Shown: one piece after another, positions 11,641-24,951 of the stretch
Position numbering within the stretch: position 1 is the stretch's first letter
How the letters are laid out: every line of letters begins with the position of its first letter
Origin: Ciona intestinalis
Lineage: Eukaryota > Chordata > Ascidiacea > Phlebobranchia > Cionidae
Direction: 5' to 3'
Length of the DNA: 64,000 bases
Assembly (NCBI RefSeq): GCF_000224145.3
Contig: NW_004190385.1
Span: 1 to 64,000 of the forward strand
The notes under the pieces: model-generated
The model's input: only the letters and a program-made list of their open reading frames with translations
Databases searched by the model: none
What the model was told of the DNA's origin: nothing
Translations under genes and position numbers: made by a program

Positions 11641-13854
11641 TATTTTTTAACAAATTTTTGCTTTTTTTAAAAACATTTTTTTCGGTTTTCCGGTTTGCTC
11701 TTTACCGCTCCCGTGTGTTCGGTCACGTGAGCCATAAATATATTTTACAACTCGAAATGGCGTCGGTCGCGTTGTGTTTATTACGTCACACGTGGAAGGG
11801 TCATCGAAAAGTGAACAATTAGCACCTTTCAGCCCTACATTATGACGTAACAAACGCGTTTCAGGACCGCGCTTCTCGCGGTTTTGCGTTTTAATTGTCC
11901 GTCGTAAATTTCGCGAAACTAATTGACCAATAAGCGACGCTCATTTTACAACTTTCCCGAAATCGCTGCGAACTATTGTTGCAACAGTGTTCATTGTTAC
12001 GTCATCATGATATAATCGAAAGTAGCAATCGTCTGTTCGCATTGTGACGTCACAATAGGAACGCCATTCACACTCTTGTAACCATTATTTGCAAACAAGT
12101 GAAACGATGCATGATTGTTATCTTACATAGCAAACAATTAGAACAACATTGAGCAAACAAATAGCACTGTGACGTAACTATAATCGATTATTATCAAAAT
12201 ATTTTCGTTGTTTTCGCGACAGATACAAACTAACTCTTAGTTGCTGGTCGTGTATGTGAAAACGCACTTTATATTACTGGGTGTATAGTATAGTATATCC
12301 CATTCTTCCTAGTATGGTGTTTTTAACAATCAACAACGCTGTTTTACAGTCGTGAGGATACGGGTTGTATAATTCTGTAAATATTCTTTGTTTACTACCA
12401 TATGGGGCGATAGAAGATAATGAAAGCATGTCCCATCTTACCCCACCTATACCACAATGTACATCTAACTTTATTTCTGAGCCGCATTTGAAACATTACT
12501 TTTACATTAATATTACTTGGTTATTCTTAACCTGTTACACCACTCAATATAACGTTAATCTAATTCAACAAAAGTTTTCAGCCGATTATCAAACGTCATT
12601 CATAATTATAGTGCGATGTTCATTCATTCACGTCTCAATCTTTTACATAAAGTCGTAATACACAGAGATGTGTTGTGTTGTTATCAAAATAGTAGCTTTG
12701 GTTTACCTACAACATATTGTACGTTGATTAAAATTTATTCAAACTTAACAGTTTAACTACAGTTACAAACATTAACATCCCAGCTCTCTTGTTACCAAAA
12801 TATTTTTGTCGCAAATTTCCCTTACGTCATCACCCGATGACGTCATTAAGTGACCGCCTAACGATAATGGGTCGAATTTGAAAAGATATTTATAAATTGA
12901 CGCCCATGAGTTACGATTTGGCTTTTCCCGATTCAACGGGGGCAAGATGGGCGTTATACAAACACAATAATGTCAAGATAAAATCGCGGCGTTCGCGTTA
13001 ACGCTCTTTTTCCTTCGGTAATGGTTGGTGTCACTTGTTTGATGAGGGGACGTAATAATGGTAATTGTTAAAACGCGCTTTCGGGCGTTATAAAAACTTT
13101 CGAATGTAAGATGAGACGGCACCGCGTTTAGAATAACTGGGATTGTTACGTCACAGAACGATTGACAATTTAAATTGCATCAATTTAAAGTTACAACAAT
13201 AGAGATGCAGAATCATTTATTTTCGTTGATTTGAAAAGTTTAATTTGATCGCCGGAATTCGTTGGATAATTTGTGAAGTGTCTTTAACAGCCCCGAAGTA
13301 ATAAAAGCTACAAAAATCTCGTTCGTTTTGTCGCAACCGTTAAATTGTTCCACAATTAGTATGACAGAGATTGTGCTTATATCTTCGAGTACGATAGCGA
13401 AGATCGAATTAATTAAAACAACGAAGAGAATGAAATTAGCAGCAAAAAGAATAATTAATTGCGGTTTTTACTCATTTTTTGTAAAATTTAAACAATTTAT
13501 TTCTTTTTCATATAAAATATAATTTCAAATCTACAAAACTTTTAAAAAATTCGTTAAATCTCATTTCACGGTGACGTCATAATCATAGAAATCCAATAGG
13601 CATCTCGCGTTGCGTTCTAATCCGGGTTTCGAGTGATTGTTGGATAATTGTGACGTTTCATTTGTAATCCTGTGTATTACATTCTACATCGGGGATTAAC
13701 AAATCGAGATTTAAAATTTTCGAGTTTATAAGATTTCTATCCGACCGCAGTGTCATTGCACTTCAGCTCATGGGTTTTAGTCGCAAAAATCAAACCCAGA
13801 TAAAACGTCGTGGATTAAATGGAATTAATAAGTTTTAGTGATGTCGCCTACTGG

Positions 13855-13988
13855 TCCACTGTTTGTCGTTTATCCAACGAACCGGTACACTGTTTGTCGT
13901 TTATTCCACGCACCGGTACACTGTTAGTCGTTTATCCCACGAACCGGTACACTGTTTGTCGTTTATCCCACAAACAGGTACACTGTTT
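13855..13988 (+). repeat. 31-bp tandem repeat, four units
   Basis: Four copies of GGTACACTGTTTGTCGTTTA plus TCCCACGAACC follow each other with one to four differences. The array directly abuts an R4 copy on its right (GAAAAGAATGGAATTAGC). Its open frame (HCLSFIPRTG-like repeats) comes from the repeat and is not a gene. Confidence 0.85.
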
Positions 13989-15834
13989 CTGGTTCGCCCA
14001 ATACAAAACAACGAAAAGAATGGAATTAGCGGCGAAACGATAATCGTTAAAACTCGCTACGAATAAAACTACTTGCGTAAAAGTGGGAAATAAAAACGTA
14101 GCTGCTAAAATAAACTCACAGTGCGAGTTGTAGTTATTTAAAACAAATCCAGATATAATTCGAAAATTTTTCGCAAGTTACGTCATTTTGTAATCTTTGC
14201 GTTTTTACACCAAAGTATGCTGAAGTGACTTCATTATGCTATGATTGCACGCCATGGTACAAATTCCAGAGACATTTCTGGTTGGTGTCTTTAGCAAAAT
14301 TCCCTGCAATGCAAACATGGCTAAGATTGATAAGCCAAGTTATGATCTACATTTGACAACATATTAAGAAGGTTTCGGGCTTGGAACCGGATAAGTTGTG
14401 TGTTGGTTTCAACTAATATTGTTTCTCAGAACTAAAGTATTTGCCGTGGTTAAGAATATCCAAGTTTAACTTGAACCTCACATTGTTGGTTATCATTTGA
14501 CATTAGATAAATATTTTAATCGCCATGTTTTGTATGTGTTGCTTTTCTAACATAACACTTTCAATCTTCGCTGCCATATTCGAAGCGACAAACAAAAGTT
14601 CGGGGTGTTAGTTAGGTGTATAACATTGTGGGGTAAGATGGACGGTGTAAGCATATTCCTGGGAAAAAAAATACTTAAAATTGTCAAATAAAAGCTTGGC
14701 TGGTAAACCCAACATACAAAACTCTCAGTGACTTGTAGTTGATTAATTAACAAGCGAATTGCGATGTATAGAATGTTAATTTTTGCGATGTTATGTTACG
14801 TCACACCGTATTGTATATTTTCGTGACGTATCCGCATGTGACGTCATCACTATAATTTTTTGTGGAAAATGTTAGAATGAGATTCCAACAATCTTCCCTT
14901 GTATTAAGTCAAGTAAACGTTCTGTTAGAAGTTGCGCTGTTATAATAATCAACTACTTAGTCGGTAATTACCGCGTTCGTTGTTTCCATTTTCCCCCAAA
15001 CCAACAACAAACACCCGACTGTAATGTTTTGATAAATTATTACCACTCTGTCGCTGGGTCCCGACATTACTTTACTAATTGCAGGCAAAATAAATGAGCA
15101 GAGCTAATGTTTCAAACAGGGAGAAACATGATACGGGACGATTGCAAATCCGAGATAATACGCGAAACTAAATCTTTAATTTGTTTACAAACATAGGGAT
15201 TAGCTTTAGTCGCACCAACGTCGGCTCGTGTCGTTTCTAAGCGAAGCAAATCGAATTAAAACCCCGAATAAATCACCGATCAAACGGGGTGTTATGAATG
15301 TATTATACCCACGGTGAATTAAACTCGTTGTAACGTAGATGTACAGTCGGATTACAACACAGTTGTCGTTTGGATGGTTTTCTAAAAATAAGATTACGTT
15401 TGTTACTCGGTGGATAAAATAACATAATATCAAAACATTAGTAAATAAAAATGATTTTATATCAGCCACCACAATGCGTCATCTATCGGATTGTAAAATA
15501 GTTTAGTAAAGCGTCAGATGCCGTTAGCGAGCATGTAGTTTGCTACAGAATGGGGAGTAAACACCGGTGTATTCCAGCAATAAGTCGCGTTATAAAAAGT
15601 GTTTATAGCAAAGACACACACAGAAAAAAAACATTGGTTTTAAAGTTTATTGACAGAAATCATAAAAAAATAATATTGAAATTTTTACAACATTTTATGC
15701 GAAACCAATCATGCGTGTTAACAGTCACGTGTCATCGGCTTGTGCAGATTTTGCAAAAAGCTGGAAAATTAACAAATTTAATTAGGAAATAATTAATTAC
15801 TTTGTAAATATTATGTTATCTAGTAAATTATAGG

Positions 15835-15841
15835 TATATAA
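15835..15841 (+). promoter_or_regulatory. TATA-like box upstream of SRP72
   Basis: TATATAA lies 39 bases before the SRP72 start codon. A TTTGTAG acceptor-like site follows at about 15860-15866, so the short 5' leader could also be made by spliced-leader addition. The assignment rests on position only. Confidence 0.3.
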
Positions 15842-15879
15842 AGCTTACAATACTACGTTTGTAGCAGAATATTGTTAAC

Positions 15880-18800
15880 ATGGCGAACGCCAACCCAACC
15901 AACTTGGTTCAACTCTACACGGAGTTAAATAAGTTTATTAATATCTCTGATTATAAGCAAGCGTTGAAAGCTGCGAATAAAAGTAAGTGGACAATTACAA
16001 CTTGTTTAAAATATATTTTTTTGTATTCGGTTTTGTTTTTGCTGTTATGCTGTTTGTTCTTAGCATGGTGGGGCAACTACAGTCATTATAACACGGTGTT
16101 CTGTTTCATGCACCTCGTGCCCGCTTACAAGTCACCACCAATGTAAGTTTGTGGGTGGATTGTTGTGTAGTGGGCAGGTATGCTAGTGTATAATTAATGT
16201 TCATTTGTCCCCAGTCATCCACAGCAAGGAAGGGAAAGAAGATGTTGAAGCCATGCATTGTAAAGTGGTTTGTATGATGCAAATGAACCAATTCAGTGAA
16301 GCTACTAAGTTCATTGACGCAACTGCCGAGATTAAAGAGTAAGTGGGGGTTGGAAAAGCAGGCACGCCATGGTAGCCTTGATTTGGACCAGAGTTGGCTC
16401 ATTACCCCAACATTGTATATGCACATTCTATTCTATTTGGGTGAGGTTCTGCAGTGAAGCACCCCATGGGACCTGAGATTTAGACCAGAGTTGATCCATT
16501 ACCCCAACATCGTATATGCACATTCTATTCTATATGGGTGAGGTCCTACAAGAATGTACGCCATGAGATCTAGGATTTTAGGTCCAATTTGCCTGTTACT
16601 GTTACTGTAACACCAGACTGCTTATGTATATCTAAATGTAATATGCTCCATATGCGGCTAGACCCATGGTTGCCACTCCCATGCCCGATATTAACTTCAT
16701 ATTCACTCACAGTGTGCTCGTATTTGAGAAAGCATATTGCCAGTATCGGTTGCTACATACAGAAGAAGCTTTGGAAACAATCAGTCAAGTGAAAGATCCA
16801 GACCCGAGGCTGTTGGAACTTAAAGCACAAGTTGTAAGTGGAAAATATTATTTCTAATTGTTTTAAATAAAATGTAAATATAGGCAGGGCCAGGGGTGGT
16901 TGGAATACATTCCCATAAAATACGCCTTGCAGGGTATATGTATCTCGAGCAAGACACTCAATACTAAAATACGACAATCCCAATCATTGTATATTCTGTA
17001 TTCTGCTACCAAGCACAATATTGTTTTTAATTTTTACCCCCATACATTCAAGTTGTACAAGCTGGGTCAGTACAGCGAAGCGTTGATTGTTTACAAGAAC
17101 TTGATCAAGGAATGTTCGGACGATTATGAAGAGGAACGGATGACGAATATATCGGCCGTGCATGCTGCGCTGTCCTCGTTTGATGGAGTGAAGGTGGGGG
17201 TGGGTGGGGTCATGGGGTGTAGTGGGGGTCATATGTGTACGTGTGGTTTAGATAGGGAATGTTGTATTTGAGTGGTATAGAGTGTGGGATTTAGTATTGG
17301 TGGTTAAAGCATAGGCAGCGTACTTATAACCATAGGGGAGGCAGGGATAGTTAGAAACACAATCCTGTGAAACAAATCCAACTTATTGGTTGTAATGTTT
17401 GGTCATTAATGTAGTGTAGAATCCCAGACCTGCATAGCTTGCAACCCCAAAAACCACAGTAAAACCTCATACCATTCATAAAAATAAATATATTAGAACA
17501 TACAGTAGATATTTCATTTGAGAATGTAACCTTAATAACATTAATTGACCAACAGACAGAGATGGGCTTCCCGATCGAAACGTACGAACAGCTTTACAAC
17601 AAGGGTTGTTGGTTATTGGGGCAAGATAAAGTGGAAGAAGGGAGGGTTACGTTGGTTGAAGCCGAGAGGGTTTGTCGAGAGATGTTCGAAGATGATCCGG
17701 ATGTGGCTGAAGATGAGGTTGATGGCGAGGTGTCTGTTATAAGGTGGGNNNNNNNNNNNNNNNNNNNNNNNNNNNNNNNNNNNNNNNNNNNNNNNNNNGT
17801 GGCATGACAACTTAACTTTAAAACTTTGCATATTTTGGCCCAGTTTTAATGTTAAAGTTGTTTACCTGCTGTTAGGAGTTTCTATACAAACAAGCAGAGC
17901 CAAAGTATATTGCATTCACCACATTAATCAATGAGGTTTCCTATGTTTGACAACCATAAGTGTAACTGTATTTTGACAATGTCATCCCAGATTTTAGGTG
18001 TCTATACAAAAAAGCAGAGCCAAAGTATATTGCATTCACCACATTAATCAATGTGTTTCACTGTGTTTGACAACTATGAGTGCATGTTTACAACGTCACC
18101 AGAAATTGATTTCTTCTGCCCTTACAGAGTACAACTCGCATACGCTTTACAACTCCAGGGAAAAACGGACGAAGCGTTGACGATTTACAACCAAGTGATT
18201 CGGTTACGACCAACTGACATCGCATTGGTTGCTGTTGCATCAAACAATATCATCAGCATTAATAGGGTAAGTGGTTGTTAGCTGGTGGATATTGTCACCA
18301 AATGTAGTCTTATCTGAATGTACGAAACGTCGGAAATCAAATTTATATTTTTATCCCAGTGGGAACGAAATGTTTCTATATGTTGTTTTTTCTTGCATTT
18401 AATTTCCACAAACTTAACTTTTTATAAATAACGATACTTTTGTAAAAATGTTCCTCTTCAACTTTGTTCTTTCTATTGAACGGCCAAAGTTGGGCAATTA
18501 CCCCAACATTATATTCTTGATAAAAATTCCCATTTTCACTCCAGGAACAAAATGTTTTTGACTCTCGCAAGAAAATGAAAGCAACCGTTGCTCCGGGGCT
18601 CGATAACAAGTTGGTTCCGTTCCAGAAGAAGAAAATCAATTTCAACCGAGCATTGCTGTTCATGTATTCAAACCAGGTTCGTTGGACCTAGATATTAACG
18701 GTGGTGTTTGGCAAATGCCACAGTGCCACAGTGTGTCCTGGCAATAATGCTACCAAGTTTATAAACTGTTTTAGTCGGTGGCATTTGCCACAGGCCTCTT

Positions 18801-21800
18801 TAAAGATAAGCAAATGCAATCCACATAAAACTGTGGGGTAAGATAGATATCACATAATATTCCTAATCGTGTTTTTAACGATTGTTTACTCTTTTTAGTA
18901 GCGTGAGGATACGGTTTTATAATTCTGTGAATGTTCTTTATTTATTATCGAGACGATTAAAGAAAATGAAATGTCCCATCTTGCCCCAACCTACTATACA
19001 TGAACCACCATATATGCTACACGCAGTACATGCATGTATTACCATAGTGTATACAATCAAACATAGTGTATACAATCAAACATAGTGTATACATTATACC
19101 ACATAACCAACACTGTACTTACCCACTCAGTGGGAGGCGTGTCGCAAACTACTAAAGTCTCTCCACCGCGAACACACCGACACCAACATCCCGTGTTTGA
19201 TTCAAACGGCTCAGATTGGTCGCGAGAAAGGAGCAAATAAAGCTGTGGAGTATTTAAAGGTATGATGTCATGATAACTAATATGATGTCATAATAACTAT
19301 TGTGATGTCACCACCCATGATTGGGTTAGACACAAATATGCAACATGAAATTGTTACAAGTTTTTGTATAAGTTTTTTAAAAGATTTTTTTTGTAAAAAT
19401 AGCGACTAATTTATTGAAATGTATCTTCTGCTGTTTGTGACCAACCAAGTCACAATTATAATATTTCTATGTTATATTAGACGTACATCAGCGAACACAG
19501 CGACCCTGACCTTTCACCTGAAGTTGACCTCACCGATGTAAAGTTGTGTCTTGTACAACTTCTGATGGGGTCGGGAAATGTAAGTGTTTGTGTATGGCTG
19601 ATAATATAAAGGATTGCATTGTAACCAACGGGTACAGGGTTCGAGGCTTGACACCGACACTGTGTGTGTTCTTGTACAACTTAGTATGGGATTAGGAAGG
19701 TTCTGAAAATGTGCATATACAATGTTGGGGTAATGTGCCAACTCTGGTCTTAAACCTAGGTCCCATGGCGTGCCTTACTGTAGGACCTTACCCATATAGA
19801 ATAGAAAGTGCATATACAATGTTGGGGTAATGGGTCAACTTTGGTCTAAATCCCAGGTCCCATGGCATGCCTCACTGTAGGACCTCACCCATATAGAATA
19901 GAATGTGCATATACAATGTTGGGGTAATGGGCCAACTCTGGTCTAAATCCCAGGTCCCATGACGTGCCTCACTGTAGGACCTCACCCATATAGAATAGAA
20001 TGTGCATATACAATGTTGGGGTAATGGGCCAACTTTGGTCTAAATCCCAGGTCCCATGGCATGCCTCACTGTAGGACCTCACACATACAGAATAGAATGT
20101 GCATATACAATGTTGGGGTAATGGGGCAACTCTGGTCTAAATCCCAGGACCCATGGCATGCCTCACTGTAGGACTTCACCCATATAGAATATAAGTGATT
20201 GTTGGGAATTATATTATTTTTAACATTTGCTTTTATTCCCCACAGTTAAGTGAAGCATGCGAGGTCCTTGAAAGTTTGGGTTCGTTAAGTTACACGCCAG
20301 CATTAGTGTCGTGCCTGGTTTCATTGTATGGTGCCCAACATGAAGGGGAGGGGAAAGCGACGAAGCTAATGCAACGTGCCATACAGTGGCATAAGAAGAA
20401 TAAGGTGAAATATATTGTGTTACATTTAGGATGCACATTACAGAATAATTAGGTATTCTAGGATATCCTAGAATACTTTATTTCGAATCTAGAATTCCGA
20501 GTGTAGAATTTGGAATCTTTTTATGTTTATAGGAAAAAATAATTTTACCCACTTAAGTCAGTTTAAAGACTCTTTCATAGCAGCCTTGTTGGATCATGAG
20601 CTGTAAAATGATCAAAAATTGTACTATTGGGTAGTTTTTGCGTCATGAAACGTATAGCAAGCTATGAAAAGACGTTGCGAAACATTTAATCTCGAAAGTC
20701 CAACAAACACAAAAATATTTTGTAACCTCTAATCTAGAGTAATTTTAAACGAAAACATGTACTGTAATGTAAAATGTAATTTTAAATTGAAACAAAAAAT
20801 GAATCCCCAAATTCCCCCCCCCCCCCACTTTTAGAGCCCGCCATCGATTATGACATCACTGATGTGGGAGGCATCGGAATATTCGCTCAAGCATAACGAT
20901 CCGAAATCAGCAGCGAGCGTTCTGGAGGAACTTCTAAGGTTTGTTGGTTCAACTGAACGTTAATTTGCGCTTTGGTTTAATCAATTTAACAAATTCAAGA
21001 AATTAATAATTATTATCATTCTAGTATTTGACAGTAAAAATAACGCATATTTATTGGTGTTTTAATATTCAAACATTAGAGTGACAGAATAATTGGTAAA
21101 AATGTTGTAAACCAAAAGTTAAATTTTGTCTAATTGTCAACATTGGACTATATTCTGTTTAACACGCTACAGGTAAAAACTACTACGAAAAATATGTCCA
21201 ATAAAAACGTGGCTGCTAAACCCACAATCGACTAACTCTGATCTGAATCCCAGGTCCCATCACCCCACACCTCACCCATATAGAATTATTATTGAAGTTC
21301 GTTGTTTTTTTAACTCTTGTTATTTTATACAGTTTGGATCCAAAGAACGTGAAGGTTTTGGCGAAACTAATTTTCGCATATTCGCGATTCAACCCAAGCA
21401 AGGCTCATCAGTATCCTTTATGTTTGTGGTTTGGGGTTGTGTGTTGTGTAGGCGGGAGGCAATGATGTAGTGAAGGAATGTAAGTTTATTTATCGTATGG
21501 TGGGGCAACATTAGCGGTTATAAATGGGGCAACTAGGTTCGAGGAATTGCCGTTAAGTGTCTTGCACAAAGACTCATACGCCCACAATGGTAGCAGCGAC
21601 AAGCCTTGAAACAGTTACCTCTGGGCGAACAATAACCAGAGACAAGAGTGAGTGTTATATAAAGACCAGCTTGGTACTTGTAATATTCACATAAACAACT
21701 TCCAAACATCCTGTTTTACACACTATGGTTGATTAACATATGCTGGGGATTGAATAACAGAGAATATTGGAAAACTTGGTGAAACATCTGATATTGAATA

Positions 21801-23480
21801 TTAATATTTAACTTTTTATGGTGGCCAAAGTAATATCGTAGTTTAACAACAACGTAGCTTTTGTTTTTGCTGCATGGATAACTAACAGCAGGAGAAATTA
21901 GGCCAAATTCGATATATATGTTATTCAAAAGTTGTTGTGCCAACTGCCTAGTATAACTATGATAAAAACATCGGCTACAATATAACTTATGCGTTCCCAT
22001 GTTGCATTTCTCCACAAAAAAACTAAATGTTCAAAAAAACTGCAAAACACAATTGAATCTCAATATGTGTAGCCCGGAACGTTTTAGCCACGGTTTATAT
22101 CAAATACACAAACAACCATGTCGGCTGTCGCCCCATATCTTCCTTAACCGCACACCACTAGAGCAAGCGAGGATCTCCCATCGTTGTCCGATCTGTCCGT
22201 GCATGTTGACGTTGATGACCTGGAACGAAACGCGTCGCGTATTACACCTCGGTACGTGAAGAAACAGAAAGAGAAAGATGTTGTGGAGGTTAATGTGGCG
22301 ACCTCGCTTGTTTCGGAAGGAACGTGAGTGAAATGTTTGGTTAATTCGAGTACCTTGTATTTTTTCCTCTGATTTAAAAGTAATGTTGGATAGATAAAAA
22401 TTGTTTATTTCGCATGGCAGGGCAATGACAGTCAATATAACTCAGGTGTTCTGTTTCCTAAACCTTCTGTAACTTTAAGACCGCTAACGAGTTACCACAT
22501 TTGTAACTTTAAGGGTGAACTTTTTTTGAATTACCTAATCTTCAGATAAATACGCTAAACTGTTCAGGGTTTCTCAAAAAAACAACCTGTCAATCAAATT
22601 TTGTTGCAGATCAAACATAGAAATAATAAAAACAAAGAAAAGAAAGAAGAAGAAGAATCCGAAGCCACAGAATTTTCGTGAGAATTACACCCCAGATGAC
22701 GAGAGATGGTTGCCCCTTCGTGAAAGGTGGGGGGGGTTATTTGGGTTCAACGACAGTTCATATAAATGCCAATATACCAGTTACTATTTTTTATCGTTTA
22801 GTAAAACACTCCAGACTGAACGTTTTAAGATTCAATTGTTTTACAGTTTTTTTTGTAAAATATTTATCTAATACAAAACCCCTATTATGATGTATTAACC
22901 CCATTGTTAGATCATACTACAAGGGACGAAGAAAAGATCGCAAGAAAGGAGGGGTTGGTAAAGGAACACAAGGTGGCGCCAACACGGGGGTCGCGGATGT
23001 TTAGTAAGTATTTATTATAATATAAAGAACAAACAAAGAAACAATATAGACATATATATATGTGTGTGGGATAAAAAAGTAACGTTTGCATGGTTTAGGT
23101 CAATGTTAAAATAAAGTATAAATGGAACAATCATTGTTTCTTGTTAAATAAAACTATGGTATAAAAACAATGTACAGATACTGAAACCACTTCTTTTATT
23201 TAATAATTTTACTAAGAAAAACATTTAAACCGTTATTAAAATTCTAAAATCTAAAAATGTATGAATTTATTTTTTACAAATATTTCGTTTTTCCAGCGAT
23301 ATGTCGCACAAGACTTCAGCAGCCGTTGCCCCAAACTCACCCAAACCTGGGTCCACTGGGTCGGGTAGTCACGGCAACACCCCTATAAATTCCCCCAAGC
23401 CCACCCACGTTAAAGGGGTGAAGGGCAAGAAATCCGGGGGCGGGGGTAAGAAGAAGAAGAAGGGTAAAGGGGGCTGGTAG
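15880..23480 (+). CDS. SRP72: Signal recognition particle 72 kDa subunit (16 exons)
   Basis: Cytosolic SRP subunit that, with SRP68, binds SRP RNA and takes part in targeting secretory ribosomes to the ER. Exons: 15880-15982, 16215-16338, 16713-16833, 17053-17193, 17556-17743, 18128-18266, 18545-18676, 19131-19259, 19481-19579, 20246-20404, 20835-20938, 21333-21410, 22162-22323, 22610-22726, 22911-23003, 23297-23480. All phases agree and give 690 residues (human about 671). Recognisable blocks include AMHCKVVCMMQ, VFEKAYCQYRL, DDYEEERMTNISAV, LAYALQLQGKTDEALTIYNQ and VASNNIISIN (TPR region), then the Lys-rich RNA-binding tail with ENYTPDDERWLPLRER, SYYKGR and the terminal KKKGKGGW typical of the family. 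AATAAA at 23533 is a likely polyadenylation signal. The 50-base gap lies in intron 5 and removes no coding sequence, since EVSVIR/VQLAYALQ joins cleanly. Confidence 0.96.
16375..16575 (-). repeat. R3 units (two) in SRP72 intron 2
   Basis: Two adjacent copies carry CATTACCCCAACATTGTATA-like and ATTCTATTCTATATGGGTGAGG-type blocks, the reverse complement of the array at 19711-20195. Other single R3 copies lie at 21230-21285, 26900-26945, 33425-33595, 38690-38768, 39975-40062 and 48365-48440. Confidence 0.7.
17749..17798. other. Assembly gap (50 N)
   Basis: A run of 50 N begins five bases after the donor of SRP72 exon 5. The round size suggests a placeholder of unknown true length. Confidence 0.99.
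17880..18080 (+). repeat. Local direct duplication in SRP72 intron 5
   Basis: The segment TCTATACAAACAAGCAGAGC through TTTGACAACCATAAGTG (about 17880-17961) is repeated at 18000-18081 with about five differences, a 120-base offset. The second copy ends about 45 bases before exon 6. It adjoins the assembly gap, so further copies may be hidden. Confidence 0.85.
18830..19012 (+). repeat. R2 MITE in SRP72 intron 7
   Basis: It runs from ACTGTGGGGTAAGATAGATA to AAATGTCCCATCTTGCCCCA with the internal TCGTGTTTTTAACGATTG and GTGAGGATACGGTTTTATAA blocks. A short TACAATCAAACATAGTGTA tandem repeat follows at 19048-19095. Confidence 0.75.
19711..20195 (+). repeat. R3 tandem array, five 97-bp units, in SRP72 intron 9
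   Basis: GTGCATATACAATGTTGGGG starts at 19711, 19808, 19905, 20002 and 20099, an exact 97-base period. Units differ by one to five bases, so the amplification is young. The array ends about 50 bases before exon 10. Confidence 0.92.
21478..21660 (+). repeat. R1 fragment followed by R6 SINE in SRP72 intron 12
   Basis: TTTATTTATCGTATGGTGGG (R1) is followed by CAATTGCCGT-, TGTCTTGC- and GGTAGCAGCGACAAGCCTTG blocks of R6. The R6 end resembles an inverted tRNA B box (CCTTGAAACAGTTACCTCTG). Confidence 0.65.
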
Positions 23481-24951
23481 TTCCCCCTGAGCGGAAATCA
23501 TATTTGACGTTTTATTTGCAATGGAAATAAGGAATAAATATTTGCGGAGATTCGGATTCGGTTGAGTGATTACTGATTGTGACGTCATAGTGGTCATGAC
23601 GTTATAATAACATTTGTTTTTAAAAACATTCATGAGCGACCGCGAACTCGTTGAACAAAAAGTTAATAATGAAACGTCATAATGAGCTGTCACGTTGACA
23701 ATCGAAGTTGATTGTTAGCGAACAATCAAGATTGTGACGTCACACACGGGAATTGTGAAAAAGTCCCACGAGTTTGGTTTATTGGAATCGCCGCGCGTCG
23801 GCGTGACTTCATTATTGGGCGCGTGGTTCGTATTGATCGGGGTTGGTTTATAAAGTTGCTACGTGTAGTTGGTTGGCAGTTAGTTGGAAGGAGTCTGTAA
23901 AGCGTGTAGTATGGCTGATGTTGAATGCATGTAGTTGTTTAGGTTAGGTTAATAGTGGAGGATATAAGTTAGTGATCGTGTGTCTAAGGTTTATATGAAG
24001 TTAATGTAGCTGGGTGTGTGGGCACGTGTGTAGTATGTATATACAAGTATACAATATTGCTAGGTTTGTATATTAAGTATTCGCACTTAGACTACGTGTG
24101 TGAATGTTTAGTGCAGTAGAAAGACAATTTGCAAAATATTACGTGTTGCAGTTTTAGAATAGTAAAGGAAAATACGTTTATATAAAGTTACATTAGCTGT
24201 GTATGTAGAGTTCACTATAGTTTGTATATTGCAACTCGTGCAGTTATTTATATTGGGAGTTGAATTACACGCGATGTTCCCAGGGAAATATGAGGCGCCG
24301 GTTTCGTAAATCTAATTTAATCTAATTTAGGCAAGAATGTTAGTTGGGGTAGTTAGCGTAGGGCTGTGTGGATGAATTTATACGTTTGTTGGTGTTTAGG
24401 GAATGTTTAAGTTAATGTACAAACTATTTCGTCTTTAAGATTATTGAGTTGCAGTTAAAGAATAAACGTCGCGACGAAAGTAGTTATGTTTGAAAAATGG
24501 TGTTTTTGGTAAAATACATTAATTTTATTTTATGAACGTTTCTTATGCTTTCCCGGCGTAAGACGTCATCAGGGTAGAATGCGACAAACCAAACATTTAG
24601 GTAACGGTTTAAAAATAGGCGATTAATAGGATTTATTGCCTCTTCAATACGATAGCGAAGATCAGAATATTTAAAACAACGAAGAGAAGGAAATTAGCAG
24701 CAAAAACGAAAGTCGTTATAAATAAGCATCCTAATATATAAACTACCTGGTAACAAGTGACAGGGCGGTTGGTTGGATGTCCATGTATAAGGTCGTATCT
24801 ATGTTAAAACTGACTTACAAGAGGTGACCCCATGTAACAGTAGCTTCCTGGATACCAATGTCTTGTATTTAGTAAATTATTGATGGCTTTCCTTCTATGA
24901 CTTTGGTTAGTGGTTAGGGGTTGTGTTTCATATCTCTTGTATTCACACGCC
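23481..24951. other. Intergenic, SRP72 3' flank to USP gene 1
   Basis: No gene is seen. It contains the SRP72 polyadenylation signal, two TGACGTCA octamers (about 23580 and 23737), a GT-rich stretch with many TATATAAAG/TTAGTG words (23920-24440), and an R4 copy at 24640-24735. Confidence 0.5.

Larger units (their letters stand above)
9663..15879. other. Intergenic region between Emx and SRP72 (upstream of both)
   Basis: No supported coding exon. An 80-codon open frame at 15550-15792 is AT-rich, Lys-rich and without family resemblance. Identified contents are the R8 array (10379-10651), R2 copies (11455-11640, 12270-12450, 14628-14665), R4 copies (11055-11172, 13381-13450, 14003-14150, 14680-14750), a 31-bp tandem repeat (13855-13988), and TGACGTCA octamers near 10685, 12047, 12839, 13571 and 14838. 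As the shared upstream region of two divergent genes, one of them a developmental regulator, it is the likely home of Emx enhancers, but I see no specific enhancer in it. Confidence 0.5.

Noticed and set aside
15206-15472. 88-codon minus-strand frame
   Set aside because: No recognisable motif and no conserved-looking splice sites; consistent with chance in an AT-rich region.
15550-15792. 80-codon frame just upstream of SRP72
   Set aside because: AT-rich with basic low-information composition, no resemblance to a known family, and it would lie in the SRP72 promoter region.
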